This document shows, in pieces, positions 16,171-24,865 of a stretch of 35,780 nucleotides of DNA. Source of the stretch: Clostridiales bacterium. GTDB lineage: Bacteria; Bacillota; Clostridia; Oscillospirales; CAG-272. Each line of letters begins with the position of its first letter. Within the stretch, counting starts at the first letter, position 1. Location: NCBI GenBank assembly GCA_012519315.1, contig JAAYQM010000102.1:1-35780 (forward strand). Reading direction: 5' to 3'. The position numbers and the translations under genes are program-made. The notes beneath the pieces are model-generated. The model made no database searches. It saw nothing but the letters and a program-made list of their open reading frames with translations, and was not told the origin of the DNA.

Positions 16171-17139
16171 ATGAAAGGTGTGCTTGCTCAATCACAGATT
16201 GATGCATTGCTGCAGGAAATTTCGGGCGGCGGGGTTGAGATAAAAAGCGCCTCAGGCAAAAAAAAGATAAAGGAATATGATTTCAAAATTCCGAAGAAAT
16301 TTACAAAGGAGCAATTGAGATCTCTTGTAGGCGTTCATGAAACCTATGCTAGGCATTTGTCGTCCTATCTGACCGGTTCGCTGCGCACCTATTGCAAGGT
16401 TGAGGTTGTATCTATCGAGGAAACACGTTATTATGAGTATTCATATGCAATACCGGAATCGACTTTGATGGGAATCATTGATTTGAATCCATATCCCGGC
16501 ACCGTTGTAATGAGCCTGTCGCGTGGTCTTGCCTTTACCGTAATAGACAAGTTGTTAGGAGGTTCGGGCAACAGCGGCGTGGTTGACAGGGAATATACCG
16601 ATATCGAAATGGTGGTTATGGAGCGGTTTTATAAAAATATCATAACCTATCTTCGTGACGCCTGGTCTAGTGTTGCCGATATTCGTCCCATGTTTCGCCG
16701 GTTTGAGACAGATAACAGCGCAAATATCATGCATCTTGACGAAATTGTAGTTATTCAGGTTTTGAATGTTTCTATAATGGATATAACAGGAAATCTTACT
16801 GTCTGTCTTCCGTTTATGCTGCTGGATTTGGTCAGCGACAAGCTTTATACGAAATACAGATTTGCCGGGGGTGGTGGCGATGATTCTGTATCCGAAGAGG
16901 AAAAGACGGCTATGCTGTCTCAGCTATATAACACTCCGATTAAGATGAAAGCGATATTAGGGGAGACACGGGTTTATGTCAATGATATCCTGAATCTTGA
17001 GGTTGGGGATGTTATAAGGCTGAATCAAAAGCTCGACGATTATGTAAAGGTTGAGATCGGCAATAAAACCTGGTTTCATGCAAAGCTAGGTGTAAAAAAT
17101 GACAAAAAAGCAATAAAAATAATAGAAAGCGCAGAGTAA
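16171..17139 (+). CDS. fliM: Flagellar motor switch protein FliM
   Basis: This 322-residue C-ring protein receives phospho-CheY. The N-terminus MKGVLAQSQIDALLQEIS matches the LSQxEIDALL CheY-binding peptide. The middle CheC-like domain has GTVVMSLSRGLAFTVIDKLL and GGSG (about 130-133), the FliG-contact loop. The C-terminal FliN-like domain has LNLEVGDVIRLNQKLDDYVK. AAAAGGAGTAA precedes the ATG. The intact N-terminal peptide shows that the switch should still respond to CheY although the kinase CheA is unusual. Confidence 0.97.
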   Translation: MKGVLAQSQIDALLQEISGGGVEIKSASGKKKIKEYDFKIPKKFTKEQLRSLVGVHETYARHLSSYLTGSLRTYCKVEVVSIEETRYYEYSYAIPESTLMGIIDLNPYPGTVVMSLSRGLAFTVIDKLLGGSGNSGVVDREYTDIEMVVMERFYKNIITYLRDAWSSVADIRPMFRRFETDNSANIMHLDEIVVIQVLNVSIMDITGNLTVCLPFMLLDLVSDKLYTKYRFAGGGGDDSVSEEEKTAMLSQLYNTPIKMKAILGETRVYVNDILNLEVGDVIRLNQKLDDYVKVEIGNKTWFHAKLGVKNDKKAIKIIESAE

Positions 17140-17147
17140 ACAGGTCT

Positions 17148-18215
17148 ATGGGTCAGCTTACACAGCAAATGAAGGATGATATTCTAACAGAAAAAGCAAA
17201 CAAAGGAAATACTGAATTAGGACTTTCCGAGCTTGAGATTGACGCTTTGGCAGAATCGGTAAATATAAGCATGGGGGCGGCGGCAAAAGCCCTGTCATCC
17301 ATATTCAATTTAAAGGTTGCTATATCAACCCCGTCGGTGACAATCAAAAACAGGGAAGAGATCGGATACAAAAGCATGGCACCTGCCATGGTAGTTTCGA
17401 TTGAATATGTGGAGGGGCTTACAGGCGTTAATTATTTCATAATTAAGCAATCCGATGTAAAGAAAATCGCCACAATAATGATGGGGCAGCCTATTGCAGA
17501 GGATGACGGTACAGAGCCGGATGAGTTGCATATCAGTGCAATATCCGAAGTGATGAACCAGATGATGGGGGCGGCCTCGACAGCCCTTGCAACCTTTTTT
17601 AACACGAAAATCAATATATCTACACCTGAATGCAGGGCACTTGTCGCAAACGACGATTCCTGCAATATCGGAATACAGGGCGATTCGGTGGTAATCACGC
17701 TTAAAATAGCCATCGGCGATATATTTGACGGAGAATTTATCAACATAATGCCGATGACTTTTGCGAAAAAGCTTGCGGAAAATCTGATAAATGTTCAGTT
17801 GCCCCGGCAGACAAATGCCGCTTGGAATATACACGAGCAATCAAAAAAGGAAGAGCCGAAACAAAAAAACAGAAAGGAACAGAGGTCGGAGACAATTATG
17901 CCGAAGGATAAAAAAGTTTCAACGGTGAAATTTTCGGATTTCGATTCGGATACCCAAAATACAACTGTACCAGCATCGAATCTAGACCTGATTATGGATG
18001 TTCCTCTCGATATTGTGGTACAGATAGGAAAAACGCAAAGACTGCTAAAGGATATTGTCAAGTTGACTCAGGGTTCTATTATTGAGCTTGAAAAGCAGGC
18101 AGGAGACCCAGTTGACATACTAGTAAACGGTGAAATGATCGCCCGAGGGGATGTTGTTGTTATTGACGACAACTTTGGCGTCAGGATAACCGAGATTGTT
18201 AATAAAAAGGGATAA
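17148..18215 (+). CDS. fliY: Flagellar motor switch phosphatase FliY (CheC-like plus FliN domains)
   Basis: This 355-residue C-ring protein combines two tandem CheC-type halves and a C-terminal FliN domain. Both CheC active-site patterns (Asp/Ser, 3 residues, Glu, 2 residues, Asn, 22 residues, Pro) are intact: Glu36/Asn39/Pro62 and Glu134/Asn137 with the matching Pro. It should therefore dephosphorylate phospho-CheY. A polar linker (about 226-265) leads to FliN, from LDLIMDVPLDIVVQIG to MIARGDVVVIDDNFGVRITE. Inside the linker, Met251 has its own GGAG site and could start a free FliN product. The ribosome site before the first ATG is modest (CAGG). Confidence 0.95.
   Translation: MGQLTQQMKDDILTEKANKGNTELGLSELEIDALAESVNISMGAAAKALSSIFNLKVAISTPSVTIKNREEIGYKSMAPAMVVSIEYVEGLTGVNYFIIKQSDVKKIATIMMGQPIAEDDGTEPDELHISAISEVMNQMMGAASTALATFFNTKINISTPECRALVANDDSCNIGIQGDSVVITLKIAIGDIFDGEFINIMPMTFAKKLAENLINVQLPRQTNAAWNIHEQSKKEEPKQKNRKEQRSETIMPKDKKVSTVKFSDFDSDTQNTTVPASNLDLIMDVPLDIVVQIGKTQRLLKDIVKLTQGSIIELEKQAGDPVDILVNGEMIARGDVVVIDDNFGVRITEIVNKKG
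17888..17900 (+). promoter_or_regulatory. Possible internal ribosome binding site and start within fliY
   Basis: GGAG (17888-17891) lies 6 bases before an in-frame ATG (17898-17900, Met251 of FliY). Initiation here would give a 105-residue protein holding exactly the FliN domain plus a short polar lead. Similar internal starts are established for C-ring proteins of type III injectisomes (SpaO, YscQ). Use of the site here is inference. Confidence 0.4.
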
Positions 18216-18253
18216 CGGGTAAGGGATTAATTTTTACAAATAAGGACAAAATC

Positions 18254-18619
18254 ATGAGTAAAAAAATAATGATTGTTGATGATGCCACCTTTATGCGGTT
18301 GATGATAAAGGATATTTTGGTGAAGAATTCATATGAGATAGCCGCCGAGGCAAATGACGGGTTGGAAGCCGTCGAAAAGTACAAAGAGACAAGACCGGAT
18401 GCCGTGATTCTTGATATTACCATGCCGAATATGGACGGACTGACCACCCTTGTTGAGATAAAAAAGCATGATCCCGATGCAAAGGTTATTATTTGCTCTG
18501 CCATGGGGCAGGAGTCAATCGTCATTGAGGCTATAAAGGCGGGGGCATCTGATTTTATAGTAAAGCCTTTTCATGCCGACAGGATATTGAAGGCATTGCA
18601 AAAGACCGTTGGACTATAA
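18254..18619 (+). CDS. cheY: Chemotaxis response regulator CheY
   Basis: This 121-residue single-domain receiver has the acidic pair Asp9-Asp10, phosphoacceptor Asp54 (VILDITMPNMDG), a Ser in IICSAMGQ and Lys in FIVKPF, which are all the residues needed for phosphotransfer. Phospho-CheY would bind the FliM N-terminal peptide and FliY. AAGGACAAAA precedes the ATG. Its location between fliY and fliO is standard for Firmicutes. The presumed kinase is the P5-less CheA at the other end of the locus. Confidence 0.95.
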   Translation: MSKKIMIVDDATFMRLMIKDILVKNSYEIAAEANDGLEAVEKYKETRPDAVILDITMPNMDGLTTLVEIKKHDPDAKVIICSAMGQESIVIEAIKAGASDFIVKPFHADRILKALQKTVGL

Positions 18620-18655
18620 CTTACATTTTCTGTTTGATCAATAAGGAGGAGTACC

Positions 18656-19021
18656 ATGAGTGGCGAAATGTATGGATCGCTGGTTTTATCATTGCTCGGT
18701 GTTGTCGCGGTAATCGCTTTTACATATTATGTCTTTCACTGGCTTGCCAAAAGATATTCGGTAGCTGCATCCTGCAAGAATATAAAAGTAATTGAACGGG
18801 CGGCAATCGGCAAGGATAAGTTTATCATTGTTGCGGATATTTGTGGAGGAAGGTATATTCTCGGCGTCACCCCTCAGCAATTTACCTTACTTAAGGATTT
18901 GGGTGAGGTAGAAATAGAAGCACAGCCTGTGGTTGAGAGACAGGATTTTATCAGCATTTTGGGAACGATGATTAAAAAAAGGGTCGGCAAAGGGGTAAGT
19001 GATGAAACGGAGGATTTTTAA
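18656..19021 (+). CDS. fliO: Flagellar biosynthesis protein FliO (FliZ type)
   Basis: This 121-residue protein has one N-terminal membrane segment (about 8-27, VLSLLGVVAVIAFTYYVFHW). A compact cytoplasmic domain follows, with NIKVIERAAIGKDKFIIVAD and GRYILGVTPQQFTLLKDL, the typical FliO pattern. FliO helps assemble the FliP pore. AAGGAGGAG precedes the ATG. The gene overlaps the start of fliP by 20 bases, so the two are probably translationally coupled. Confidence 0.92.
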   Translation: MSGEMYGSLVLSLLGVVAVIAFTYYVFHWLAKRYSVAASCKNIKVIERAAIGKDKFIIVADICGGRYILGVTPQQFTLLKDLGEVEIEAQPVVERQDFISILGTMIKKRVGKGVSDETEDF

Positions 19022-19745
19022 AGCGGTTTCCCTGTTTTTGCTGTTTTTTACTTTTGCTGCAGTGCTGTTGATTCCCGCCTCCGCCGAGGAGAGCGAAAAT
19101 ATCAGCATTCAGGTGCCCGATATGTCTCAGAGTATGCAGCTGCTTATTCTCCTGACTGTCCTGTCGGTCGCACCTTCGATTATACTGCTTATGACCTCCT
19201 TTGCGAGGATAGCAATTGTCTTTTCTTTTGTCAGAAGCGGGCTCGGACTTCAACAAACTCCTCCTAACCAAGTTTTGATCGGTCTTGCCCTCTTTCTATC
19301 CCTTTTTATTATGATGCCGGTAGCCAGTCAGGTTAATGAGGAGGCGTACCAGCCGTATAAAAACGGGGAGATCACCCAGACCGAAGCATATCAGAGAGCC
19401 ATCCGGCCCCTGCGAACCTTCATGCTCAAACAGACAAACAAGCAGGAAATGAAACTGTTTTTGTCCCTATCGGGGGAGGATACCGTTGAGGATTATGATG
19501 ACATACCGACAGAGGCTCTTATTCCGGCCTTTGTTTTAAGCGAGCTTAAAAAAGCGTTCATAATGGGATTTATGATATTGATCCCCTTTTTGATTATTGA
19601 TATGGTTGTGGCGAGTGCGCTAATGTCTATGGGAATGATAATGGTCCCCCCGGCTGTGATTGCGCTCCCATTTAAATTAATACTTTTTGTTGTTATAGAC
19701 GGGTGGAATCTGGTTGTAAAGACCCTTTTAATGAGCTTTTCATAG
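19002..19745 (+). CDS. fliP: Flagellar export gate protein FliP
   Basis: This 247-residue protein builds the core export channel with FliQ and FliR. It has a cleavable-type signal (residues 1-28, ending PASAEES), then LLILLTVLSVAPSIILLMTS and FARIAIVFSFVRSGLGLQQT, PPNQVLIGLALFLSLFIMMP, and the C-terminal MGMIMVPPAVIALPFKLILF, all FliP signatures. I prefer ATG 19002 over GTG 18999 because AGGGG lies 6 bases before it. Confidence 0.96.
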   Translation: MKRRIFKAVSLFLLFFTFAAVLLIPASAEESENISIQVPDMSQSMQLLILLTVLSVAPSIILLMTSFARIAIVFSFVRSGLGLQQTPPNQVLIGLALFLSLFIMMPVASQVNEEAYQPYKNGEITQTEAYQRAIRPLRTFMLKQTNKQEMKLFLSLSGEDTVEDYDDIPTEALIPAFVLSELKKAFIMGFMILIPFLIIDMVVASALMSMGMIMVPPAVIALPFKLILFVVIDGWNLVVKTLLMSFS

Positions 19746-19776
19746 AGCAAAATAATAAGAAAGCAAGGTTGAAAAG

Positions 19777-20046
19777 GTGACACAGGGAGAAGTACTTCAA
19801 TTGCTGAGAGACGCCCTTTTTACGGGGCTTATGCTCTCCGCCCCGCTGCTGCTGGCAAGTGTTATAGTCGGTCTTGTAATTGCCGTATTTCAGGCAGCGA
19901 CTCAGGTCAATGAACAGACGATGACCTTTGTGCCTAAAATAATTGCCCTTGCCCTTGTTCTGGTAGCCATAGGGCCGTGGATGATGAACACAATTATCGA
20001 TTTTGTCAATAGATTGATGACCGATGTTTTAACATATATAAAATGA
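19777..20046 (+). CDS. fliQ: Flagellar export gate protein FliQ
   Basis: This 89-residue protein has two membrane segments (about 15-38 and 50-72). Typical stretches are LLLASVIVGLVIAVFQAATQ and VNEQTMTFVPKIIALALVLV, ending in GPWMMNTIIDFVNRL. It is a component of the FliPQR export channel. The start is a GTG with AAGG about 8 bases upstream; no better ATG fits the family N-terminus (TQGEVLQLLRDALFTGL). Confidence 0.95.
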   Translation: MTQGEVLQLLRDALFTGLMLSAPLLLASVIVGLVIAVFQAATQVNEQTMTFVPKIIALALVLVAIGPWMMNTIIDFVNRLMTDVLTYIK

Positions 20047-20061
20047 TAGCAGGGCAGAGTG

Positions 20062-20832
20062 ATGGCATTTACATTCTATTTCGATCCGGTGTTTTTTCTC
20101 CTTGTATTATTGAGGCTTACCGGAGCGATAATTATAAATCCTATATTTGGAAGAAAGAATGTTCCAAACCCGGTAAAGGCGGGGCTTGCCCTCCTTTTGG
20201 CCCTCATATTGGTCCAGACGACCCAAGCGGAGAGCGCAAGGACGAACACATTAATAGAATTTGTAATTAAGGGGACCGGTGAGTTCGCCATAGGCTATGC
20301 AATCTCGCTGATAATGAATATATTCTTGTCGGCGGTGACCATGGCCTGTGAGGCTATAGATTTTCAGATTGGCATAAGCATGGCAAAGATATATGATCCG
20401 GGCAGCAACCGCTCGTCTTCCTTGACCGGATCGATATTCTACTCATTTTTAATACTGCTTTTCTTTGTCGCAAACGGGCATCTGACATTCTTTAATATGC
20501 TGAAGCAGTTATTCACGGCGATTCCCTGCGGGTCGCAAATTAATCTGGCGGGAGCCGGTTATGTTGTCCTTTGCATTATGAGCGGTTCCTTGTGTCTTGC
20601 CTTGAAATTTGCCCTCCCGATCATTGCGATAGAATTTATGGCTGAAATCGGAATGGGTGTTTTGTCAAGGGCAGTACCGAACATCAATGTATTTTCGGTG
20701 GGCATACAGGCGCGAATTCTTTCGGGAGTCCTTGTCCTGACCTTGATTACACCGGCGTTCGGCTCATTTTGCGATCTGCTTTTTAGTGAAATGTTTAAAA
20801 ATATAACCTATGTTCTATCAAATGCCAAATAA
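20062..20832 (+). CDS. fliR: Flagellar export gate protein FliR
   Basis: This 256-residue polytopic membrane protein completes the FliPQR gate. It begins with FFLLVLLRLTGAIIINPIFG and contains GTGEFAIGYAISLIMNIFLS and IDFQIGISMAKIYDP, as in other FliR proteins; the length is normal. I prefer the ATG at 20062 to the GTG at 20059 on spacing from AGGGCAGAG. It begins 15 bases after fliQ and ends 14 bases before flhB. Confidence 0.95.
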   Translation: MAFTFYFDPVFFLLVLLRLTGAIIINPIFGRKNVPNPVKAGLALLLALILVQTTQAESARTNTLIEFVIKGTGEFAIGYAISLIMNIFLSAVTMACEAIDFQIGISMAKIYDPGSNRSSSLTGSIFYSFLILLFFVANGHLTFFNMLKQLFTAIPCGSQINLAGAGYVVLCIMSGSLCLALKFALPIIAIEFMAEIGMGVLSRAVPNINVFSVGIQARILSGVLVLTLITPAFGSFCDLLFSEMFKNITYVLSNAK

Positions 20833-20846
20833 ACAAGGAGGGTAAA

Positions 20847-21932
20847 TTGTCATCCCAAAAAACCGAGAAAGCGACTCCTAAGCGGCGGAAGGACGAGCGA
20901 AAAAAGGGTAATGTCTTTCAGGGACGTGAAATTAATATTGCCATAACCCTTCTTGTCATGTTTGTTGCCCTTAGAATTCTAGGCAAATATATGCTCGCTT
21001 TTTTCATGCAGACAATGGGGTATTTTATAGCGAAAGCGGGGGAAGTTCATGTCCTGAACCAAAATGGCGCACTTCAGCTGATGACTAACATTTTTCTTCG
21101 ATTAGCGATTCTTGTGCTGCCCCTGCTGCTTTTATCGGCGCTTACATATTTTTTGTTATCCGGCATACAAACGAGATTTATATTCAGCACAAAGAAGATA
21201 AAATTCAAGGCAAGCAGATTAAACCCGATTACCGGTATAAAGAACAAATTTTCCATGCGCTCGGCTATGCACCTGCTTAAATCAATAGTAACGGTGATTG
21301 TGGTAGGCGTTGTTATTTACAACAACATTGTCGATTTTGCAAAAACGCTGCCTGCCTATTACTTCATGCCTGTTTCCCAGTCTGTGTTCAGCATAGCCGC
21401 GACCTTTTACGATATTTTTGTGAAGGTTTGCATTGTTATCATCGGTATCGGTATATTGGATTGGTTTTTTCAGTGGTGGCAGCATGAAAAGGATCTGCGT
21501 ATGACCAAGCAGGAGGTCAAGGAAGAGTATAAGATGACCGAGGGCGATCCGCAGATAAAGTCTGCCATCAGAAGCAGGCAGCAAAGAATGGCGCAAAGGC
21601 GCATGATGCAGAAAGTTCCTCAGTCCGATGTGGTGATCGTAAACCCGGAGCATTACGCCGTTGCCCTCAAATATGATGAAAAAAAGGACAGCGCGCCTGT
21701 TGTCCTAGCGAAGGGCGTGGATTATATAGCCCTCAAAATAAAGGAGATAGCCGGTGAGCATGATATAAAGATTGAAGAAAACCCCCCCTTGGCAAGAGCG
21801 CTTTATAAGGCGGGGGACGTCGGAAAAGAAATTCCGGCAGAATTTTATCAGGCGGTAGCCGAGATACTCTCCTATGTTTACAGCCTTAGAAGGGGATACG
21901 CCCCACGTGGTAAAACAAACAGAAAAAGATAA
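20847..21932 (+). CDS. flhB: Flagellar export switch protein FlhB, with NPEH autocleavage motif
   Basis: This 361-residue protein has four membrane segments and a cytoplasmic switch domain that changes substrate class from hook to filament. The N-terminus SSQKTEKATPKRRKDERKKG is classical and sets the TTG start, which has AAGGAGG 5 bases upstream. The cytoplasmic part has WQHEKDLRMTKQEVKEEYKM and EGDPQIKSAIRSRQQRMAQR. The autocleavage motif, usually NPTH, reads Asn266-Pro267-Glu268-His269 and continues YAVALKY. Asn and Pro, the scissile pair, and His are kept. Effects on cleavage rate cannot be judged from sequence. Confidence 0.97.
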   Translation: MSSQKTEKATPKRRKDERKKGNVFQGREINIAITLLVMFVALRILGKYMLAFFMQTMGYFIAKAGEVHVLNQNGALQLMTNIFLRLAILVLPLLLLSALTYFLLSGIQTRFIFSTKKIKFKASRLNPITGIKNKFSMRSAMHLLKSIVTVIVVGVVIYNNIVDFAKTLPAYYFMPVSQSVFSIAATFYDIFVKVCIVIIGIGILDWFFQWWQHEKDLRMTKQEVKEEYKMTEGDPQIKSAIRSRQQRMAQRRMMQKVPQSDVVIVNPEHYAVALKYDEKKDSAPVVLAKGVDYIALKIKEIAGEHDIKIEENPPLARALYKAGDVGKEIPAEFYQAVAEILSYVYSLRRGYAPRGKTNRKR

Positions 21933-21964
21933 AAAAGTAAATCTTAGATGATGGAAGATCCGAA

Positions 21965-24007
21965 ATGAAAATACTGAACAATGTTCTGGCTGTATTTGTT
22001 GTATGCATAATCTTTTTAATTATCATTCCGCTGCCGGCGGTTCTGCTTGACGCAACAATAATCTTTAATCTTGCCTTCTCCCTTGTTATACTGCTGATCT
22101 CCATGTATACAAAGGACGCTCTAGAGTTCTCTATATTTCCCTCCCTTTTGCTTATTACGACCTTGATTCGCGTCGGCTTGAACGTTTCCTCAACGCGGCT
22201 CATTCTTTCAAAGGGGGGACATGCCGGACAGGTTATAAAAACCTTTGGTGAATTTGTAATCGGCAACAACCCGGTTGTTGGTATCGTTATCTTTGCTATC
22301 ATTGTTGTCGTTCAATTTATCGTTATCACTAAGGGAGCCGAAAGAGTCTCAGAGGTGTCCGCCAGGTTTACTCTTGATGCTATGCCCGGTAAGCAGATGG
22401 CGATAGATGCCGATTTGAATGCCGGACTTATCGATGAAAAAACCGCAATGGAAAGACGGCAGAAAATTCAGCGGGACGCCGATTTTTACGGTGCTATGGA
22501 CGGTGCGTCAAAATTCGTTAAAGGGGACGCGATAGTTTCTATTGTTGTCATATTTATCAATATCATCGGCGGTATGATTATCGGATTGATAAACGGGAGT
22601 GCCGACCTCCCGACGGTGCTTAGAACATACACGATCGCCACCGTCGGTGACGGACTTGTCTCTCAGATTCCTGCTCTTATGGTTTCTACCGCCACAGGAC
22701 TTATTGTCACCCGGGCGGCATCTGAGGATAGCTTTTCTGCCGACCTTACAAAGCAGCTGACCTCGCAGCCCCTTGTCCTTTCCATTACGGGCGGTGTCAT
22801 GCTTGCTATTTGTTTGATTCCCGGCATGCCGAAGCTTCCCCTTATATTGATTGGTGCGCTCTTTTTGTTTATTGGCTTTAAGCTTAGAACAAATGCGGAG
22901 GAAACCCCGCAAATTGATGAGGATTCAGAGCAGCCCCAATCAGAGATGGACTTTTTCAGGAATATAGACAATGTATTCAGTCTGCTTAATGTTGAACTTA
23001 TCGAGCTGGAGTTTGGATACAGCATAATTCAGTATATGGATAAGATGACAAGCGGAAGCATTGTCGACAGAATCGTGATGCTGCGAAAGCAGTTTGCCAC
23101 AGAGCGGGGCTTTGTTATTCCGTCGGTAAGAATACGGGATAATATTCAGCTCTCCCCCGGCGAATATGTAATTAAAATAAAAGGGGAAGAGGTGGCTCGG
23201 GGTGAGGTGCTTACCGACCACTATCTTGCGATGGTTCCGGATACCGAGGTTCTTGAGGAAATTGACGGGATAGAGGTTTTTGATCCCGCATACGGCGGGG
23301 AGGCAAGGTGGATAACGGCAGATAATAAGGAAGATGCCGAGGTGTACGGATATGTCGTTATCGACCCGATTACCGTTATTGTCACCCATTTTTCAAAAAT
23401 TGTAAAGGAGCATGCATGGGAGCTTTTAACAAGGCAGGATGTTTCAAGCATACTTGATCATGTAAAAAAGACTAATAAGGGACTGGTGGAAGAGGTTATT
23501 CCGGGTATTATACCTATGGGGGATTTGCAGAAAATACTCAGCAATCTGCTTAAAGAGAATTTACCTATCAGGGATATGGTTACCATACTTGAAACGATCG
23601 GCGATTATGGTGCCGTAACAAAGGATACCGACATTCTGACCGAATATGTTCGGCAGGCATTCAAGCGCACAATTACAAGAAAATATTCAAGTGGCGGGAA
23701 GATCAATGTGATTGCTCTTGATCCGGAGGTGGAGAAGAGCATCATGTCTGCTGTGCGAAAAACCGAGCACGGTTCATATCTTTCGATGGAGCCCTCCATG
23801 ATTAATAAAATCATTACAAAACTGGTGGAGGAGCTGAAAAAGATGAAAACCGGATATGAAGAAAGTGTTGTGCTGACATCTCCCGTTGTGCGCTTTTACT
23901 TCAAGAGAATGACTGAGCAGTTTTTACCCGAGCTTACCGTATTGTCCTTTAATGAGATTGAAAGCAATGTGCAGATAGTTGCGACGGCAACCGTTTCACT
24001 TTCGTAA
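21965..24007 (+). CDS. flhA: Flagellar export gate protein FlhA
   Basis: This 680-residue protein is the largest component of the export gate. About eight membrane segments span residues 5-310. The FHIPEP-type cytoplasmic loop has RVSEVSARFTLDAMPGKQMA and IDADLNAGLIDEKTAMERRQ. A large C-terminal domain (about 330-680) binds export chaperones and ends FNEIESNVQIVATATVSLS. Length is normal. In many Firmicutes flhF and flhG follow; here fliA begins 57 bases later. Confidence 0.97.
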   Translation: MKILNNVLAVFVVCIIFLIIIPLPAVLLDATIIFNLAFSLVILLISMYTKDALEFSIFPSLLLITTLIRVGLNVSSTRLILSKGGHAGQVIKTFGEFVIGNNPVVGIVIFAIIVVVQFIVITKGAERVSEVSARFTLDAMPGKQMAIDADLNAGLIDEKTAMERRQKIQRDADFYGAMDGASKFVKGDAIVSIVVIFINIIGGMIIGLINGSADLPTVLRTYTIATVGDGLVSQIPALMVSTATGLIVTRAASEDSFSADLTKQLTSQPLVLSITGGVMLAICLIPGMPKLPLILIGALFLFIGFKLRTNAEETPQIDEDSEQPQSEMDFFRNIDNVFSLLNVELIELEFGYSIIQYMDKMTSGSIVDRIVMLRKQFATERGFVIPSVRIRDNIQLSPGEYVIKIKGEEVARGEVLTDHYLAMVPDTEVLEEIDGIEVFDPAYGGEARWITADNKEDAEVYGYVVIDPITVIVTHFSKIVKEHAWELLTRQDVSSILDHVKKTNKGLVEEVIPGIIPMGDLQKILSNLLKENLPIRDMVTILETIGDYGAVTKDTDILTEYVRQAFKRTITRKYSSGGKINVIALDPEVEKSIMSAVRKTEHGSYLSMEPSMINKIITKLVEELKKMKTGYEESVVLTSPVVRFYFKRMTEQFLPELTVLSFNEIESNVQIVATATVSLS

Positions 24008-24064
24008 AATCGGCGTAGATGGCTTTGAAATGAGTTTTTTTAGTGGGAGGATTATCCTTTAAAA

Positions 24065-24853
24065 ATGACGGAAAATCAAATCTACATACAGTCGGCAAGG
24101 TCTGCCACATCAAAGGCTGATTTGCTATGGAACAGGTACAGGGCGACGGGGGAGGAGAGTATACGAAACGAGCTTGTCTTGATGTATATGAATCTGGTTG
24201 AGATTATTGCCCGTAAAATGCACCATCTGTTTTATGGCATCGCTCAGCTTGATGATATCATCGGAAACGGCATGATAGCCTTGATTGGCGCCATCGAAAG
24301 CTTTGATCCCGTGCGGGGCGTTAAATTCGAAACCTATGCTTCCTTGAGGATTCGAGGTTCGGTGATCGATTACATACGTTCTCAGGACTGGGTTCCGCGT
24401 TCTTCAAGGGAAAAGGCAAAAAAGCTTGAGGAATCTTACAACAAGCTAAAGGACAGATTAGGTCGGGAGCCGACAAAAGAGGAGCTGTCCGATGATTTAC
24501 AGACCAGCGTAAAAAATGTGGATGCGATATTGTCAGATGCCCATGCCGGCAGCATAATCTCCCTTGAGGAGATGATTGCAGACAGCTTTGAGGGCGGGTT
24601 GAGGATAGGTGAGGATTCTGCATCAGCTCCTCATAGCAGGATTTTAAAAAAAGAGCTGCGTAAAATACTCGCCGAGGCGATTGACAGCTTAACCGAAAAA
24701 GAGCGGCTGGTGATTACACTGTTTTATTACGAGGAACTGAAGATCAAGGAAATTGCGGAGGTGATGGGGATTACCTCCTCCAGAGTTTGTCAGCTGCATA
24801 CCGTTTCCTTGCTGAAAATAAAAAAAATGATAAAAGATTATTTGTATGAATAA
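24065..24853 (+). CDS. fliA: RNA polymerase sigma-28 factor FliA (SigD)
   Basis: This 262-residue sigma factor is for late flagellar and motility genes. It contains region 2 (LVEIIARKMHHLFYGIAQLD, then DIIGNGMIALIGAIESFDP and FETYASLRIRGSVIDYIRSQ with WVPRSSREK) and region 4 (LTEKERLVITLFYYEELKIK, EIAEVMGITSSRVCQLH). This is the FliA/SigD group, not the housekeeping type. Its targets here are probably the CCGATAT-type promoters before flgM and fliC. It would be held inactive by FlgM until hook completion. Confidence 0.96.
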   Translation: MTENQIYIQSARSATSKADLLWNRYRATGEESIRNELVLMYMNLVEIIARKMHHLFYGIAQLDDIIGNGMIALIGAIESFDPVRGVKFETYASLRIRGSVIDYIRSQDWVPRSSREKAKKLEESYNKLKDRLGREPTKEELSDDLQTSVKNVDAILSDAHAGSIISLEEMIADSFEGGLRIGEDSASAPHSRILKKELRKILAEAIDSLTEKERLVITLFYYEELKIKEIAEVMGITSSRVCQLHTVSLLKIKKMIKDYLYE

Positions 24854-24865
24854 AGGAGGAATCAG

